Shown here in pieces: positions 25,956 through 36,939 of a DNA stretch of 64,000 nt. Each line of letters begins with the position of its first letter. The first letter of the stretch is position 1. The stretch is from the NCBI GenBank assembly GCA_022606135.1, contig JABYQN010000009.1, positions 2,009,001-2,073,000 on the forward strand, read 5' to 3'. The position numbers and the translations under genes were made by a program. A model generated the notes under the pieces. It had not been told where the DNA came from. It saw only the letters and a list, made by a program, of their open reading frames with translations, and did not search any database. Source of the DNA: Fomes fomentarius (Eukaryota > Basidiomycota > Agaricomycetes > Polyporales > Polyporaceae).

Positions 25956-28001
25956 ATGTCGACCAACAAGAAGTCCTCTACCAAGAACACATCCCGGACC
26001 AAGTCCGGCAGCGGAGGCCGCGATGGGCTGGTCGTCGCGACCTCCCAAGTCTCGCGCTTCCACACCGAGACACTCACCACGCTCTCGAACGACATCGACC
26101 TCAAAGACGTCCACCTCACCATCGGCCAGCGCGTCCTGCTCGCCTCCGCGAACCTGCGCCTCTTCTGCGGCGTGCGCTACGGGCTCGTCGGGCAGAACGG
26201 CGTCGGCAAGTCCACGCTGCTCAAGTGCATCGGGCACGACCAGCTCGCGGGCTTCCCGTCCAACGTGCGCGTGCTCTACGTCGAGCAGCTCGAGGGCGCG
26301 GACATGGCCCGCCCGGTCGTGCGCGTTGTCATGGACGCGGACCGCAAGGCCGCACGCATGCGCCGCGAGCTGAAGGTCCTGCAGGGTGCGCTTGAAGCGG
26401 AGGACCCGGAGGGAGTCGCACGCACGATGCGGGGTATTCGCCTCGAGAGGACCAAGGAGGATCTCACCGTCGCGGACAAGATCGCGAAGGAGAGAAGTGG
26501 CGCGAGGGGGGCCGAGGCGAGGAAGGAGCTCATCAAGCAGGAGAGGCGGATCGAGGAGGCAGAGGCGGCGAATGCAGCGCCGTTGGACTCTGGGGAAGTC
26601 ACTCACGCGACCGTCGAGGCACAGGATCTCCTCACCGAGTTGTTCGCGGAGATGGAGCTTCATGGGGAGGAGAAGGCCGAAGCTAAGGCGCGGAGCATCC
26701 TAAAGGGCCTGAGGTTCCCGACGGACTGGCAGGATCGCCCGTTGGGGGAGCTGTCGGGTGGCTGGCGTATCCGTGTCGCGCTTGCATCCGCGCTGCACAT
26801 CGAGCCGGACATTTTGCTTCTGGACGAGCCGACGAACCATCTGGACCTGCCTGCGATCATCTGGCTGCAAGACTATTTGTCGCAGCTCTCCGACACAACG
26901 ATCGTCACCATCTCGCACGATCGCGCGTTCCTCAACGCGGTCGTAGATGAAATCATCGTGTTCAAGAACCAGACGCTGACCTACCACACCGGGAACTTTG
27001 ACGAGTATCTCGAGCACACGGAGGAGAAGCAGAAGTACATGCAACGCATGGCGGAGGCGATCGAGAGGAAGACGAACGCGGCGGAGAAGAGCGTGCAGGC
27101 GGCGATGTCGCAGGCGCGGAAGAGCGGTGACGACAAGAAGATGGCTCAGATGGCGTCTCGACAGCGGAAGCTCGAGCGCATCGGCATGGAGGTGAACGAC
27201 AAGGGCCACCGCTTCAAGCTCAATCGCGATCGCGCGGGCTACCATCTGAGCACCAGGGAAGACGTCGAGGTCGAGCAGGTCGAGCAGGCTCCCACCTGGA
27301 GCATCCCAGATCCTATTCCTCTGCGACAAGCGGGCGCGATCATCGAGGTGGAGGGTGTGTCCTTGGGATACGACAAGAAGAAGGCCCCGATACTGTCCAA
27401 CGTTACGCTGAACATCGATCAGGATGCACGCATCGCTATCGTCGGCGCAAACGGGAGTGGCAAGACGACGCTGGTCAAGGCCCTCGTAGGAGAGATGGCA
27501 CCTACGAAGGGACAGATCAATCGTCATCCGTCTGCGAAGATTGGTTATTTCACCCAGCACCATGTCGATGAACTTCATCAGTACCCAGCCGAGACCACCG
27601 CATACTCCTTGCTCCTAGACAGGGACCCGGAACGGCGCGAGCAAGACTGCCGTCAGCACCTGGGCAAGTATGGGTTGAAGGGCAACCTCGCGCTGCAGCC
27701 GTTACGCTCGCTCAGCGGAGGTCAGATGGTGCGCGTCGCGTTCGCGCTGACGACCTTTGGTTCCTCGCCTCACCTGCTCATCCTGGACGAGCCGACGAAC
27801 CATCTTGATTATCTCACGACGGAGGCTCTCATTGAAGCTTTGAAGGAGTACAACGGGGCAGTCGTCATTGTGTCGCACGACCAGTTCTTCGTTTCAGAGG
27901 TTGCGGAGCAGGTGTATGCGGTGCGGAAGAGCCAGCTCGTACACCTTGATGGCGGTATGGATGCGTATGTCAAAACGTGCCGAAAGGGGCGAACGAGATG
28001 A
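25956..28001 (+). CDS. ABC-F family ATPase, cytosolic
   Basis: Soluble twin-ABC protein of the ABC-F family, whose members act on ribosomes or in ribosome assembly. It has no transmembrane segments. The start at 25956 (MSTNKKSSTKNTSRTK) is preferred; an in-frame ATG at 25917 would add 13 residues. Domain 1 has Walker A GQNGVGKST, signature LSGGW and Walker B LLLDEPTNHLD. Domain 2 has Walker A GANGSGKTT, signature LSGGQ and Walker B LILDEPTNHLD. A charged inter-domain linker follows the first domain (EKQKYMQRMAEAIERKTNAAEK), the position of the P-site tRNA interaction motif. The protein is 681 residues. It lacks the long N-terminal HEAT part of EF3/New1. The coding region is intronless, although neighbours carry up to 17 introns. 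A specific ABC-F subfamily cannot be assigned with confidence. Confidence 0.92.
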   Translation: MSTNKKSSTKNTSRTKSGSGGRDGLVVATSQVSRFHTETLTTLSNDIDLKDVHLTIGQRVLLASANLRLFCGVRYGLVGQNGVGKSTLLKCIGHDQLAGFPSNVRVLYVEQLEGADMARPVVRVVMDADRKAARMRRELKVLQGALEAEDPEGVARTMRGIRLERTKEDLTVADKIAKERSGARGAEARKELIKQERRIEEAEAANAAPLDSGEVTHATVEAQDLLTELFAEMELHGEEKAEAKARSILKGLRFPTDWQDRPLGELSGGWRIRVALASALHIEPDILLLDEPTNHLDLPAIIWLQDYLSQLSDTTIVTISHDRAFLNAVVDEIIVFKNQTLTYHTGNFDEYLEHTEEKQKYMQRMAEAIERKTNAAEKSVQAAMSQARKSGDDKKMAQMASRQRKLERIGMEVNDKGHRFKLNRDRAGYHLSTREDVEVEQVEQAPTWSIPDPIPLRQAGAIIEVEGVSLGYDKKKAPILSNVTLNIDQDARIAIVGANGSGKTTLVKALVGEMAPTKGQINRHPSAKIGYFTQHHVDELHQYPAETTAYSLLLDRDPERREQDCRQHLGKYGLKGNLALQPLRSLSGGQMVRVAFALTTFGSSPHLLILDEPTNHLDYLTTEALIEALKEYNGAVVIVSHDQFFVSEVAEQVYAVRKSQLVHLDGGMDAYVKTCRKGRTR

Positions 28002-28740
28002 AGATAGAGGCGACCCCGGGCCCATTCTATCACCACACCATAGCTTCTCGTCATGGTACAATCGGCACGACATTCTGCGTTTGTGAAGCGAGCATGTTTG
28101 TGACACGCATATTACCGTTCCATTCTAGGTATTGGTCTTACAGGCCAGTGATTCGTGAAATGGAATCCGCATGGTAGCACCATGGATTGACTTCGGTCCA
28201 CGTAAGGACTCGATACAGCATCGCATGCTTGACAAGCACTACCACAAACTTGGTCGTGTTGCTCAAAGTGATGCAGCTCACCGTTGTTTCCAAGTGAGTG
28301 AACATCAGGTGTTGCATGACCAAGTGTACGCCTAAACGAGGCCCAGGACTATATGGCAGTTGAATAGTTGCGTACAATCGATCATTGACATTGCATATTC
28401 AATGATATTGATCTTCTCGGTGTTGAGGCCTGCCTTTGAGCCTTGAGGACTTTAGCGCCGACCTCGATCCTGAGCGCCTCGGAGATAATTTGAGACTCAG
28501 CAAACTCTATTTGCCCGAGCATCCGAGAGCAGCGCAAGTATCGAGGCCATCAACGCCAAAGCCAACGCCAACACTTCAAGGGTAAGCCGGTCTTTTTTCA
28601 AAGTGAGTGTGCATCCCCAGGGACCTCTATGCTGCGCTTCCTTGTCAAAACTGTGAACGATTCGTTGGATTCGATGCTGGATGGACTCTCTGCGTTCCGG
28701 ATGAAGCACTCGTTGCTCATACTCATTTTCCCGCCTTCAG
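28002..28740. other. Intergenic and promoter of the eL20 gene
   Basis: About 740 bp without coding signal. The bases just before the eL20 ATG (CCTTCAG) look like a 3' splice site, so a 5'-leader intron is possible. Confidence 0.45.
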
Positions 28741-29484
28741 ATGCCTCTTCAGGAATTCCAGGTCGTCGGCCGTCACTTGCCCACTGAGAACGACCCCGTG
28801 CCCAAAATCTATCGCATGCGCATCTTTGCGCCCAACGAGGTCGTTGCAAAGTCGCGGTTCTGGTACTTTTTGAGGTGCGTTTGCATACCGAAACTCTGCT
28901 AGTTTGCGCAATCCCCCTCCTGTTTCCCTCTCCTCCCCGGATGCTCATACCATCCTCAGGCAATTGAAGAAGGTCAAGAAAGCCAGTGGCGAGATCATTG
29001 GCGTCAACGTTGTGTGTATTATACCCTTGCAGCCGTTCAAGTGGCAGGCGGAGTGGGAACTAATCGCCGTCCTCGGGATGTGCCCCTCTAGATTCACGAG
29101 AAGAAGCCACTAAAGATCAAGAACTTTGGTATTTGGCTCCGCTACGACTCGCGTTCGGGAACGCACAACATGTACAAAGAGTTCCGCGAGCTCAGCCGCG
29201 CGGACGCCGTCAAGGCCCTCTACCAAGATATGGCTGCCCGCCACCGTGCGCGTTTCCGGTCGATCCACGTACGTTGCTGTCCACCATTGGATTAGTTTCT
29301 GTATAACGCCCGTAATCCTCACATCTGCGCATAGATTCTCCGCGTTGTCGAGATTGAGAAGGCCGATGATGTCCGCCGCCCCTACATCAAGCAGCTCCTA
29401 GTTCCCAAGCTCAAGTTCCCCCTCCCGCACCGTGTCCAGAAGGTTCGCTCGACTTTCGTCGCTCACAGGCCTGCGACCTTCTGA
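28741..29484 (+). CDS. RPL20: 60S ribosomal protein eL20 (L18a)
   Basis: Structural protein of the large cytosolic ribosomal subunit. Exons 28741-28874, 28960-29011, 29092-29268 and 29335-29484 give 170 residues, the family length. Motifs run in order and match eL20 almost throughout: [95 protein letters not shown] and [12 protein letters not shown]. The start MPLQEF is the first ATG after an acceptor-like CAG. The true N-terminus could instead come from an upstream mini-exon, as in some fungal homologues. No lesions are seen. Confidence 0.93.
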
Positions 29485-30635
29485 GAGGTGATTGTAACTT
29501 TGTGGCGGTGGGCGTCCTTGATATCAAAAATATCGTCACCTTGCTATCACTCTGTTTTATCCTACATGCATATGACGATATGAAGATATGTGCCATGTAA
29601 CAACCTAACAAGTTGCACCGTAACGTGTACGCAACCCCTCCACGGTACGAAATACCATTCTCGTCATCTGTTTTCTTTCTGCTTCCACTACGATATTCCG
29701 TTTCAGTTACCAGCTTGAAGACCTGCTATATGTCTACCTACCTCTCTCCATGCAGAGTCTCCCATGCTGCAACGGCGGCATACTTCCATCTCGCACTCCT
29801 TGCATCTCTGCCGGCCAATGATTGAGCTTTACACGGCCGTGAGTAGGATGATTGTCAAGCACTGACCAGAAAGAAGTGAACCATGTGGTAGTCGCAGTTC
29901 TCGCATTCAAGTCCCGTCTTGGTACGTTTGCGGATGCCGATCCATACGGGATGCTGGCAGTCGGACAATACCGGCTTGCCTATTTCGCCCCTCGTCCACT
30001 CCCTGGCTCGCGTGGCCGCAGGCTTCACTGCTCGTGCGGGGAATGACCCTGGCCGCCTTCAGCTTTATACGTAGTCTATAGGCCTAGCCGGTTCTCATAA
30101 ATAACTGTTCTCTCACCCGGCGGTCATGCGAGCACGGCTGTTCCTGAAGAGAATGCGAGTCTGCTATCTTGCAAGTTTGCGAAGGCCTGTCGGTGGTGAG
30201 AGTCGACCTTGTGATGCACTGGCAGTTGCTGCGGTAGGGACTAACCTTCCAAAGCTTCAAGAATAGCTCCGCCCGAGTCGAAGACTGGGCACTCGTCGGG
30301 TATACCAATGCCTCCGATGGATACGATAACGTCTCTCGTAAGTTTCCAGTCAAGAGCAAGGACTACCCCAGGATAAGGTGCCATACGCTCGAAACGTGAC
30401 GGTAGTAACGAAGATTTCGAACTTGACTAGCACAGTGTATACTCAATACACACATCGCACCACATCCGTGCTGCAGCAACAAGGTTTGGGAAGCAATTGT
30501 ATGGCGACATCTATCTGGTGATTCCTTTTCAACTCGATGCGAGATCTTCACAGTCGATTCCACCTGCACCTCCGGCACGCCATGGTCTGGCACCCATTGC
30601 ATCGCTGCGAAAGCGGATATCAGAGTTACTAGGCA
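29485..30635. other. Intergenic, eL20 to RBR cluster
   Basis: About 1.15 kb between convergent genes. Only short frames without recognisable motifs occur, and no repeat or RNA gene was noticed. Confidence 0.45.
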
Positions 30636-32732
30636 TTACAAAACCGAGAGACCGAGAGGGGCACTCACGAAGAGATAGACCGGCAGACGGTCATGGCAGA
30701 CGTCGCAAGTACCTGCGCCGCGACGGGAAGTCCACGACCCGTGGTCGCAGTCGTGGTTCACTCGAAGGTGGTCCATCCACTTCCGGACGAGTGCGTCCCT
30801 CTCTGGCTTGCCCGTGGGGGCCTGCTCTCTCTCTTTTCCCTTGAGGGAGGGGGCATCCTGACGCACAGAAGACCGGTGCGGAAATGACACCAAAGGCGCA
30901 CGAGTCGTCGGCTTTGTGCTCGCCCGAGAGCCTGGTGAGGTCCCCGAGGGTGAGCCCTCAGAGTCAGACGACGACACGCTGATGAGCGAGATCGGTCTCC
31001 TCGACGACGGAGCTGCTGTAGAAGTCGCAGCGGGGGTCCCTTGGGATGTAATGGGGCCTCTCGGACGAAAAGCTGAATCCTGGAGAGCAGATATCCCTCG
31101 GGCCGTGAGGCGGCTTTCAGGGCGATAGGGTGAACTCTGATGATCGTGAGGGGGAACTTGACGGTCTGCCTCTCCTCTGAGGACTGAAGCTCGCGCAGAA
31201 GCCTGGATGACAAAGGCATGCGAGCGGGCAGGCGCAGGACCAGGAGCGGGAATGGGCGCGGGCGCAACTCGTAGAGGAGCAGGCGCAGGCGCAGGCGCAG
31301 GTCGTGGAGGGAGGGCAGGCGCAGCGTGGCGTCCGACACCTCCTACTCTCACTTGAAGCTCTGCATCTGCGCGTGCTTCCGCGGCAACAAACAGCCTGTG
31401 CTCGTCCCACTGCGGGCACTCGCACGTCTTCCACCGCGCTTTACACAGATAGCAGAACTCCGTGCGGCATCTGCATGTCATGTGGTAACAGCCCAGGTTG
31501 AGCTCGATCATGGTCTCACAACCCGGACAACGAGCCCACCCAGACTGCTGTCCGAGGGCAAGGACGTTACGATCACTCTCGTTTGTGTCACAGCGATGAA
31601 TGGCGTTGGTTTTCATGATGTTTTTACACGAAGAACACGTGAGGGTGTTGCATCCTGGAGCAGGGCATCTGTACGATGACGGGCGCCAGCTGCGTTCATG
31701 CTGAGCACCAAGGAAGCGACTGCATGACGGTTTTGCGCAGTAGACCCGCTTGCGGGTACCGAACTCGACTGACTTTTCCTCGAACGTCTTGACGGCGGCA
31801 GAGGTCAAGTAAACGGAGACCGAGGCGAGGGGAATGGGCATCCGGCAGCACCGAGGAGGGAAGAGAGATTCATCCTTCGTTGCTGCCTCGAACAACTGGA
31901 GCATACACCCCTTGTCGTAGTAATGGCCACATGGTGTACGGATCTCAACGCCACGGATGGCATCCATGCAGGTGACACAGTCGTGTCCGGTGAGGCTACG
32001 ATGGTCATAGTATGAGCAAGGCTAGTCACATACTGGTCTCGATGGTGAATCGAGCTGGTACTTACCGATTGTTTCTACGAGTTGCAGATGAGGCCGCGGC
32101 GTCAGAAGTGAGAGTGGTTGACGAAGTGGCAGTAGGTTTCGACGGGCCCGCGTCGCCGTACCCGAAGAGCCAGCCGATAAACCCAGATATACCACCGGTA
32201 TTCTCAGTCTGCGAATTTTTAGCTTGAACAATGCTGCGCTGTGATTAGGTTCAAGTAAGGCATTGGAGGTGTACAACTTACTGGACCGGGGCCGCTGGAG
32301 CAGCAAGATTTATGCGCGTAGGCTGGCGGGTGAAAGCTGGGACGTTCTCGAGCCGGTTGACTGCGGCTCCCTGCATATCGGTAGATCCGGCGCGTCGAGC
32401 CTCGCGCATACGAGGAAGGTTGAGCACAGCAGGCCTTCAGTGAACCCCACAGTTCACGTCAACGACATATTATATTGCAAGAAAACAACTAACCCATCCT
32501 CTTCATCCATCTCCATGCTGAGTGCGAGCGCTCTATCACGTCGAAATGTTTCCAGGGCACGGGCCTCCTCTAATGCCATTTGACGCGCGAGACGCGCATC
32601 CTCGTCTACCGCAGAGCCGCCTGCGTATCCTCCAGAGGCACCAAGTCGCTCGATATCGTTCACGCTAAGACGCGCGATGGCCCGATGAAGCTCGGATCCA
32701 TCGGCATCTGGGCGAGAGGGACGGAGAGACAT
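30636..32732 (-). CDS. RING-IBR-RING (RBR) E3 ubiquitin ligase-like protein, copy 1
   Basis: Minus-strand exons 32732-32494, 32434-32282, 32233-32066 and 31995-30636 give 639 residues. Every joint is phase 2. Exon 1 has charged helices (DEDARLARQMALEEARAL, DRALALSMEMDEED) loosely like ubiquitin-interacting motifs. RING1 begins GHDCVTCMDAIRGVEI (from about Cys193) and runs through PCGHYYDKGC and PPRCC. The IBR follows: RVYCAKPSCSRFLG...CPAPGC...CSSCK. RING2 is WARCPGCETMIELNLGCYHMTC, whose GC-x-HM Cys (about residue 356) is the thioester position in RBR ligases. The C-terminal half is Pro/Ala/Ser-rich and ends in a small His/Cys module (HDCDHGSW...CDVC). The product probably transfers ubiquitin from E2 through this Cys; the substrate is unknown. 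It is one of three tandem paralogues. Confidence 0.87.
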
Positions 32733-33105
32733 AGTGGGAGGAAGGATGGGGGATCCTAGAAGACAAAAGATAGTCGAGTCGCCTTATATGAGGTCCTGGG
32801 GCGCATGCTGCGCGCATGGCGAAGAACCTTGACCGGCGCTCGCGGGTAAAGGAAGCAGGGAAGCAGGGGGCGTCGGATCGGTCGATGGCATCCATATTCA
32901 TAGTACGAGTACAGAGTAAGACAGCAGAACAGTGAGACGAGACCACAGCCAGGATACATAGCACGATTGCAGTCCAGCCAAGTCCAGTTAGAGCACACGA
33001 CGTTCACAGCGTTCAGCGTCACAGAAGAGTGCCCATCATCCCCTGTTCCACCTGCACGTCCTGCACACAAGCATGTCACACACGCTGCAGCGCTGAGTGT
33101 CGAGA
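32733..33105. other. Intergenic between RBR copies 1 and 2
   Basis: 373 bp holding the promoter of copy 1 and the 3' region of copy 2. Its length nearly equals the 377-bp gap between copies 2 and 3. Confidence 0.5.
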
Positions 33106-35043
33106 TCAGCAACCTATTCCCGCTTCATGTCGAACACCACTCACGAAGTAGCACACAGGGATGTGTTCCTCGCAGATCACACAGTTCCCCTCGCCCCTTT
33201 GAAACGTCCACTTCTCGTGGTTGCACCCGTGGTCCTGTCGAAGACGTTCCACCCAGCGCATGGTCAGCGTGCGCCGTCTTTCGCTGTCCTCCTCCACCCG
33301 TTTGTGCCAGCGCAGCGGAGCAACACTCGATTCGACCATAGAAGACGCTTGGGAGCCAGCCGAAGCTGCCACCGTTGAAGCTCCATCAGCGACATCGATC
33401 GGATCTGTGATACTAGGAGACCTGGCAAGCGTAACAGGAATGTCCAGCAGTAGAGTGTCAAGATCATCCAAGTCGAACCCTTGCAAAGGAAGGTCGCCGG
33501 TCGGCTGCGCAGGTGCTGCTGCGTTACTGGGGGGAGCGCGACCGTCCTCTTCCTCTTCCACTACCGAAAACAGTCTCGCTACGCGAGAGCTCGAGACAGG
33601 AACAGGCCTCGTCGGTGCATCCGCCACCCCTCCTCCACCAACATCCCTTCGTGGATGTGGTTCGTCTCGATCCCGGTTCATTCCCGCGAGCGGCGGAGGT
33701 CGTATCCGCGGACGGACTCGCCGAATTGGTGCGGCACGCTCCACCCGAAGCTGCGCGTCAGCCCTCTCCTCCGCTGCTGTGAGTAGCCTGCGTGCCTCCC
33801 ACTGCGGGCACTGGCACGTCTTCCACCGCGCCCGACAGAGGTAGCAGAACTGCGCCTTGCATCGGCATGTCATGTGGTAGCAGCCGATGGTCAGTTCAAT
33901 CAGCATCTCGCAACCGGGACACCGAGCCCATCCCGACGACTGGCCGAGGGCGAGGACCCCTTGGTCCGTCAGGCTCTCTCCGCAGCGATGCTTGGTACGG
34001 GGTTTGATTTCGTTTTTGCACGACGAGCAGGTGGCCGTTCCGCATCCGGGGGCGGAACACTTGAGCGTGGGTGCTAGGAGCGAGGGGAGAATGCCGTCAT
34101 ATTGGGGGCCCAAGAAGCGACTGCAGGAAGCCTTGGCGCAGTAGACGCGCCTCTCGTTGCGGAGCTCCTTCATTCTGGACTTGAACTGCACCAGAGACTC
34201 TGCGGGCATGTGAGATTGTACGAGTGCAAGGGGAATGCTTTGCCGGCAACATCGTGGAGGGAAGAGTGACTCGTCTCTTGTCGCAGCCTCGAAGAGACTT
34301 ACGAGGCATTCTTGGTCGTAGTAGTGATTGCATGGTACATGTATTTCGACTCCGCGGATGGGGTCCATGCAACTCACGCAGTCGTGTCCGGTCAGGCTAC
34401 ACAATACGGATTAGATAGTATTCTGGTCATAGATTTCCATGGAGACCGCACCGTGCCGACGTCGACGACTGTCTTCTAGAGAGCCTTGCAGTCAAGGGCT
34501 GATGAATGTTCAACCTGGATACCATCCCGAAGAACGTGCGAAGGACATCAATAGGGTTGAGACCAGCTTGTTCAGGGCTGTAACTCATGAGATTGACGTT
34601 GGTGAGTATACACCGGGTGACGTACTGGACAGTGGCGTCTTCCTGGTCATTCCTAGCAGCGGGTAAGGGGAAGAGATTCGGAGGAAGTTCCGGATGGCGA
34701 GCGGTGTCGAGTCTACGTCTCCGGATGAAGCGAAGCAAGTCAGGAGGCCTGCACCTAGTGAGCGAACATTCCGTGAAGATAGACGAATGACCGACCGGTC
34801 CTGTTCCTGCAATCGCAAAGCCAGCGCCCTGTCCTGCTGACGCGTATCGAATGCCCTCAGCTCCTCGATAGCAAGGTGTAGCGCGAGTTCTTCATCCGTC
34901 TGCGGATGTCTTAGGCTGCGATGACGATTGCGATGGTGCCTTCTCCTCCCTTCGGGGTGCTGGGGCCCGGTCGCACGCAGGCGCACTACGGCCCGTCGGT
35001 GTTCGGAGATCACACCCGCTGAGTGGGTACGGCGTCGTGACAT
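33106..35043 (-). CDS. RING-IBR-RING (RBR) E3 ubiquitin ligase-like protein, copy 2
   Basis: Minus-strand exons 35043-34796, 34748-34626, 34577-34452 and 34396-33106 give 595 residues, with the same four-exon, all-phase-2 layout as copy 1. Exon 1 is basic, then has DEELALHLAIEELRAF and DRALALRLQEQDR, aligning with the helix pair in copy 1. RING1 is GHDCVSCMDPIRGVEIHVPC, followed by PPRCC. The IBR has RVYCAKASCSRFLGP...CSAPGC...CSSCK. RING2 is WARCPGCEMLIELTIGCYHM, then TCRC and FCYLCRARW, with the catalytic-type Cys kept. The tail is low complexity and ends with the same His/Cys module as copy 1 (DHGCNHEKW...CVICEEHIP). It appears intact. Copies 1 and 2 are clearly closer to each other than to copy 3. 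Confidence 0.87.
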
Positions 35044-35420
35044 GGTGGGTACAAGAAAGCATAGTTGGAGACCGGAAGAGTGGGGACGAGTATGATATAC
35101 GACCTCGAAAACGTGTATGCCTGCCGGAAGTGGTGAGCCCCGTGAGACCAATATGAGGAAAGGCGACTGAACCTTATGGCATGGATCGGATCGATAGCCC
35201 TATCTCGCTCAAGTATGTGCTTGACGTGACGAACTCAAACTCTGAGAAGGGTAGATGAGGCAACAGGGAAGACGTGACGGGTCCTCGAAGTAGGTCATAT
35301 GTAAACCTGGACTAGGCGACATGCGAAGACAGGAGCATAGATAGATACCTGGCAGAAAATAGAGAATTAATCACATAGTATCACATAGAATTCGTGATCA
35401 TGCCCATAGCACCCAATAAG
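35044..35420. other. Intergenic between RBR copies 2 and 3
   Basis: 377 bp with the promoter of copy 2 and the 3' region of copy 3. No other structure is seen. Confidence 0.5.
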
Positions 35421-36909
35421 TCATACGCTGACCGCCCGCCGTCGCCGGCTTTCCTGCGCGTGAACACCTCTGGCGATGATGTGCGGGTCCACAAAGAAGG
35501 GGAAACACGACGCCGTTGCGTCGTCGTCACGGATGGCTAGGGAAGGGCCAGCCAGAGAACTGTCTTGTAGAGTTGGATGTGGCACCGGAGCGGGTCGTGG
35601 GGGCGTGTGATAGACAACTGCAGCACGACCACTGAGGAGACTTGGAAGGGTGGATGTGAAGGAACGTGAACGCGGGCGCTCCGGTAGTGGGTCGTCCAGC
35701 CTCGTCCAGTCGTCCGTGGATCCTCTGCTTGCGTTCCCGTTGCGTTCCAGGGGAGGCGGCACCCATAGCGCTAACACTGCGTCCAAGTCTCGGTGCTCCT
35801 CCAGAGGGGCGAATAGCCGTGCCTCCAATTCATTCTCGGCTTCGCCGTCGCCCCAGTCGACGCAGTTGCACGTCTTCCACACCGCGCGGCAACGGTAGCA
35901 GAATTGCGCGCCGCACACGCATGTCATATGTGCGCAACCACTGTGGCGCTCGATGAGCTCTTCGCACTTCGGGCAGCGCGACCAGCCCATGCGACTGGCG
36001 AGTTGAAGAGTGGAACGGTGTCCGGGGTCGTGTGAACACTCGTGCCGCGATGCAGGACCGTCGACGCGTGCTTTGCACCGCGCACACGTACGCGTGCCGC
36101 ATGATGCCGCTGTGCAGGACAGGACACGGATAGGAAAGCGTTTGTCCCTTGCCCCGAGGTATCGACTGCAACGAGGATTGGCACAATACACTCGCTTGGG
36201 CGTGTTATACTCTTCTTGACGTTCGGCATACGCGGTTCGCAGCGAGTGAGGCATGTGCTGCTCAAATAATCCAGGAGGGATAATCTGTCGGCAGCATCGA
36301 GGAGGGAAAGAGGATAGATTCTGCAATGATGTTTCCACCAACGCGAGCAAGCAGTCTGTATCGTATTGATGGCCACACGGAACAGTGACGGCAGCTTCCC
36401 TGAGCCCGATACTTGACTGGCAGGCCGCACAATGATAACTTGATCTGTGAGCAAAGTCAAATGGAGTCTCGGATGTACGGAAATACGTACGTTTGCGCCG
36501 ACAAATGAGGATAGGCCACCATTACGACAAGAGGGGACACTGTCGTAAGCTGCTTTGGTGTGATGCAGGGCATGTTTGAAGTGATAGAGGCTGCAATTGA
36601 GTGCAGGAAGGCGGGTAGTCGTCGTCGCAAGCTCCTCACACCGGTAGACAGCCTAGGATGCCTCAGTGACTATGGAAAAAATGACGGGGGAGGAGCGCAC
36701 CTTGCTGGCCACAGCTCCTGAGACAACACCCGACTGCCTGTACATCTCCAGCGATTGAATAGCTTCAGAGGAAGTGAAGAACCCTCATTCTGCTCGAATA
36801 AAGACTGTAGGGATATGATTGTAACGCTGTCCGAGTCGGCGGAACTTGGTAGGTCGTGAACTTCTGTTTCAGGGCTGAGTGTCAGACCGAGCGCGTTATT
36901 GCGATTCAT
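35421..36909 (-). CDS. RING-IBR-RING (RBR) E3 ubiquitin ligase-like protein, copy 3 (divergent)
   Basis: Minus-strand exons 36909-36701, 36652-36491 and 36444-35421 give 464 residues. The two introns are phase 2, like those of the paralogues, but there is one exon fewer. The N-terminal part (MNRNNALGLTLSPETEV) shares no clear motif with copies 1 and 2. RING1 reads YHCAACQSSIGLREAAVTVPC, then GHQYDTDC and PPRCC. The IBR is RVYCANPRCSRYLGA...CTAASCGTRTCARCK. RING2 is WSRCPKCEELIERHSGCAHM, then TCVCGAQFCYRC, with the catalytic-type Cys present. The C-terminal His/Cys module shared by copies 1 and 2 is missing; the protein ends in a basic RRRRAVSV. The N-terminal exon is less certain than the RBR core. 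Confidence 0.8.
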
Positions 36910-36939
36910 AGTGCGGATGCGGCTGTTGAGACGGGGCTG

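Noticed and set aside
25893..27578. Long minus-strand frames of 256 and 292 codons
   Set aside because: They are mirror frames of the GC-rich ABC-F gene; composition is Arg/Leu-biased and no motif is present.
30693..31679. Plus-strand open frames opposite RBR copy 1
   Set aside because: They are shadows of the RBR coding strand without start context or domains.
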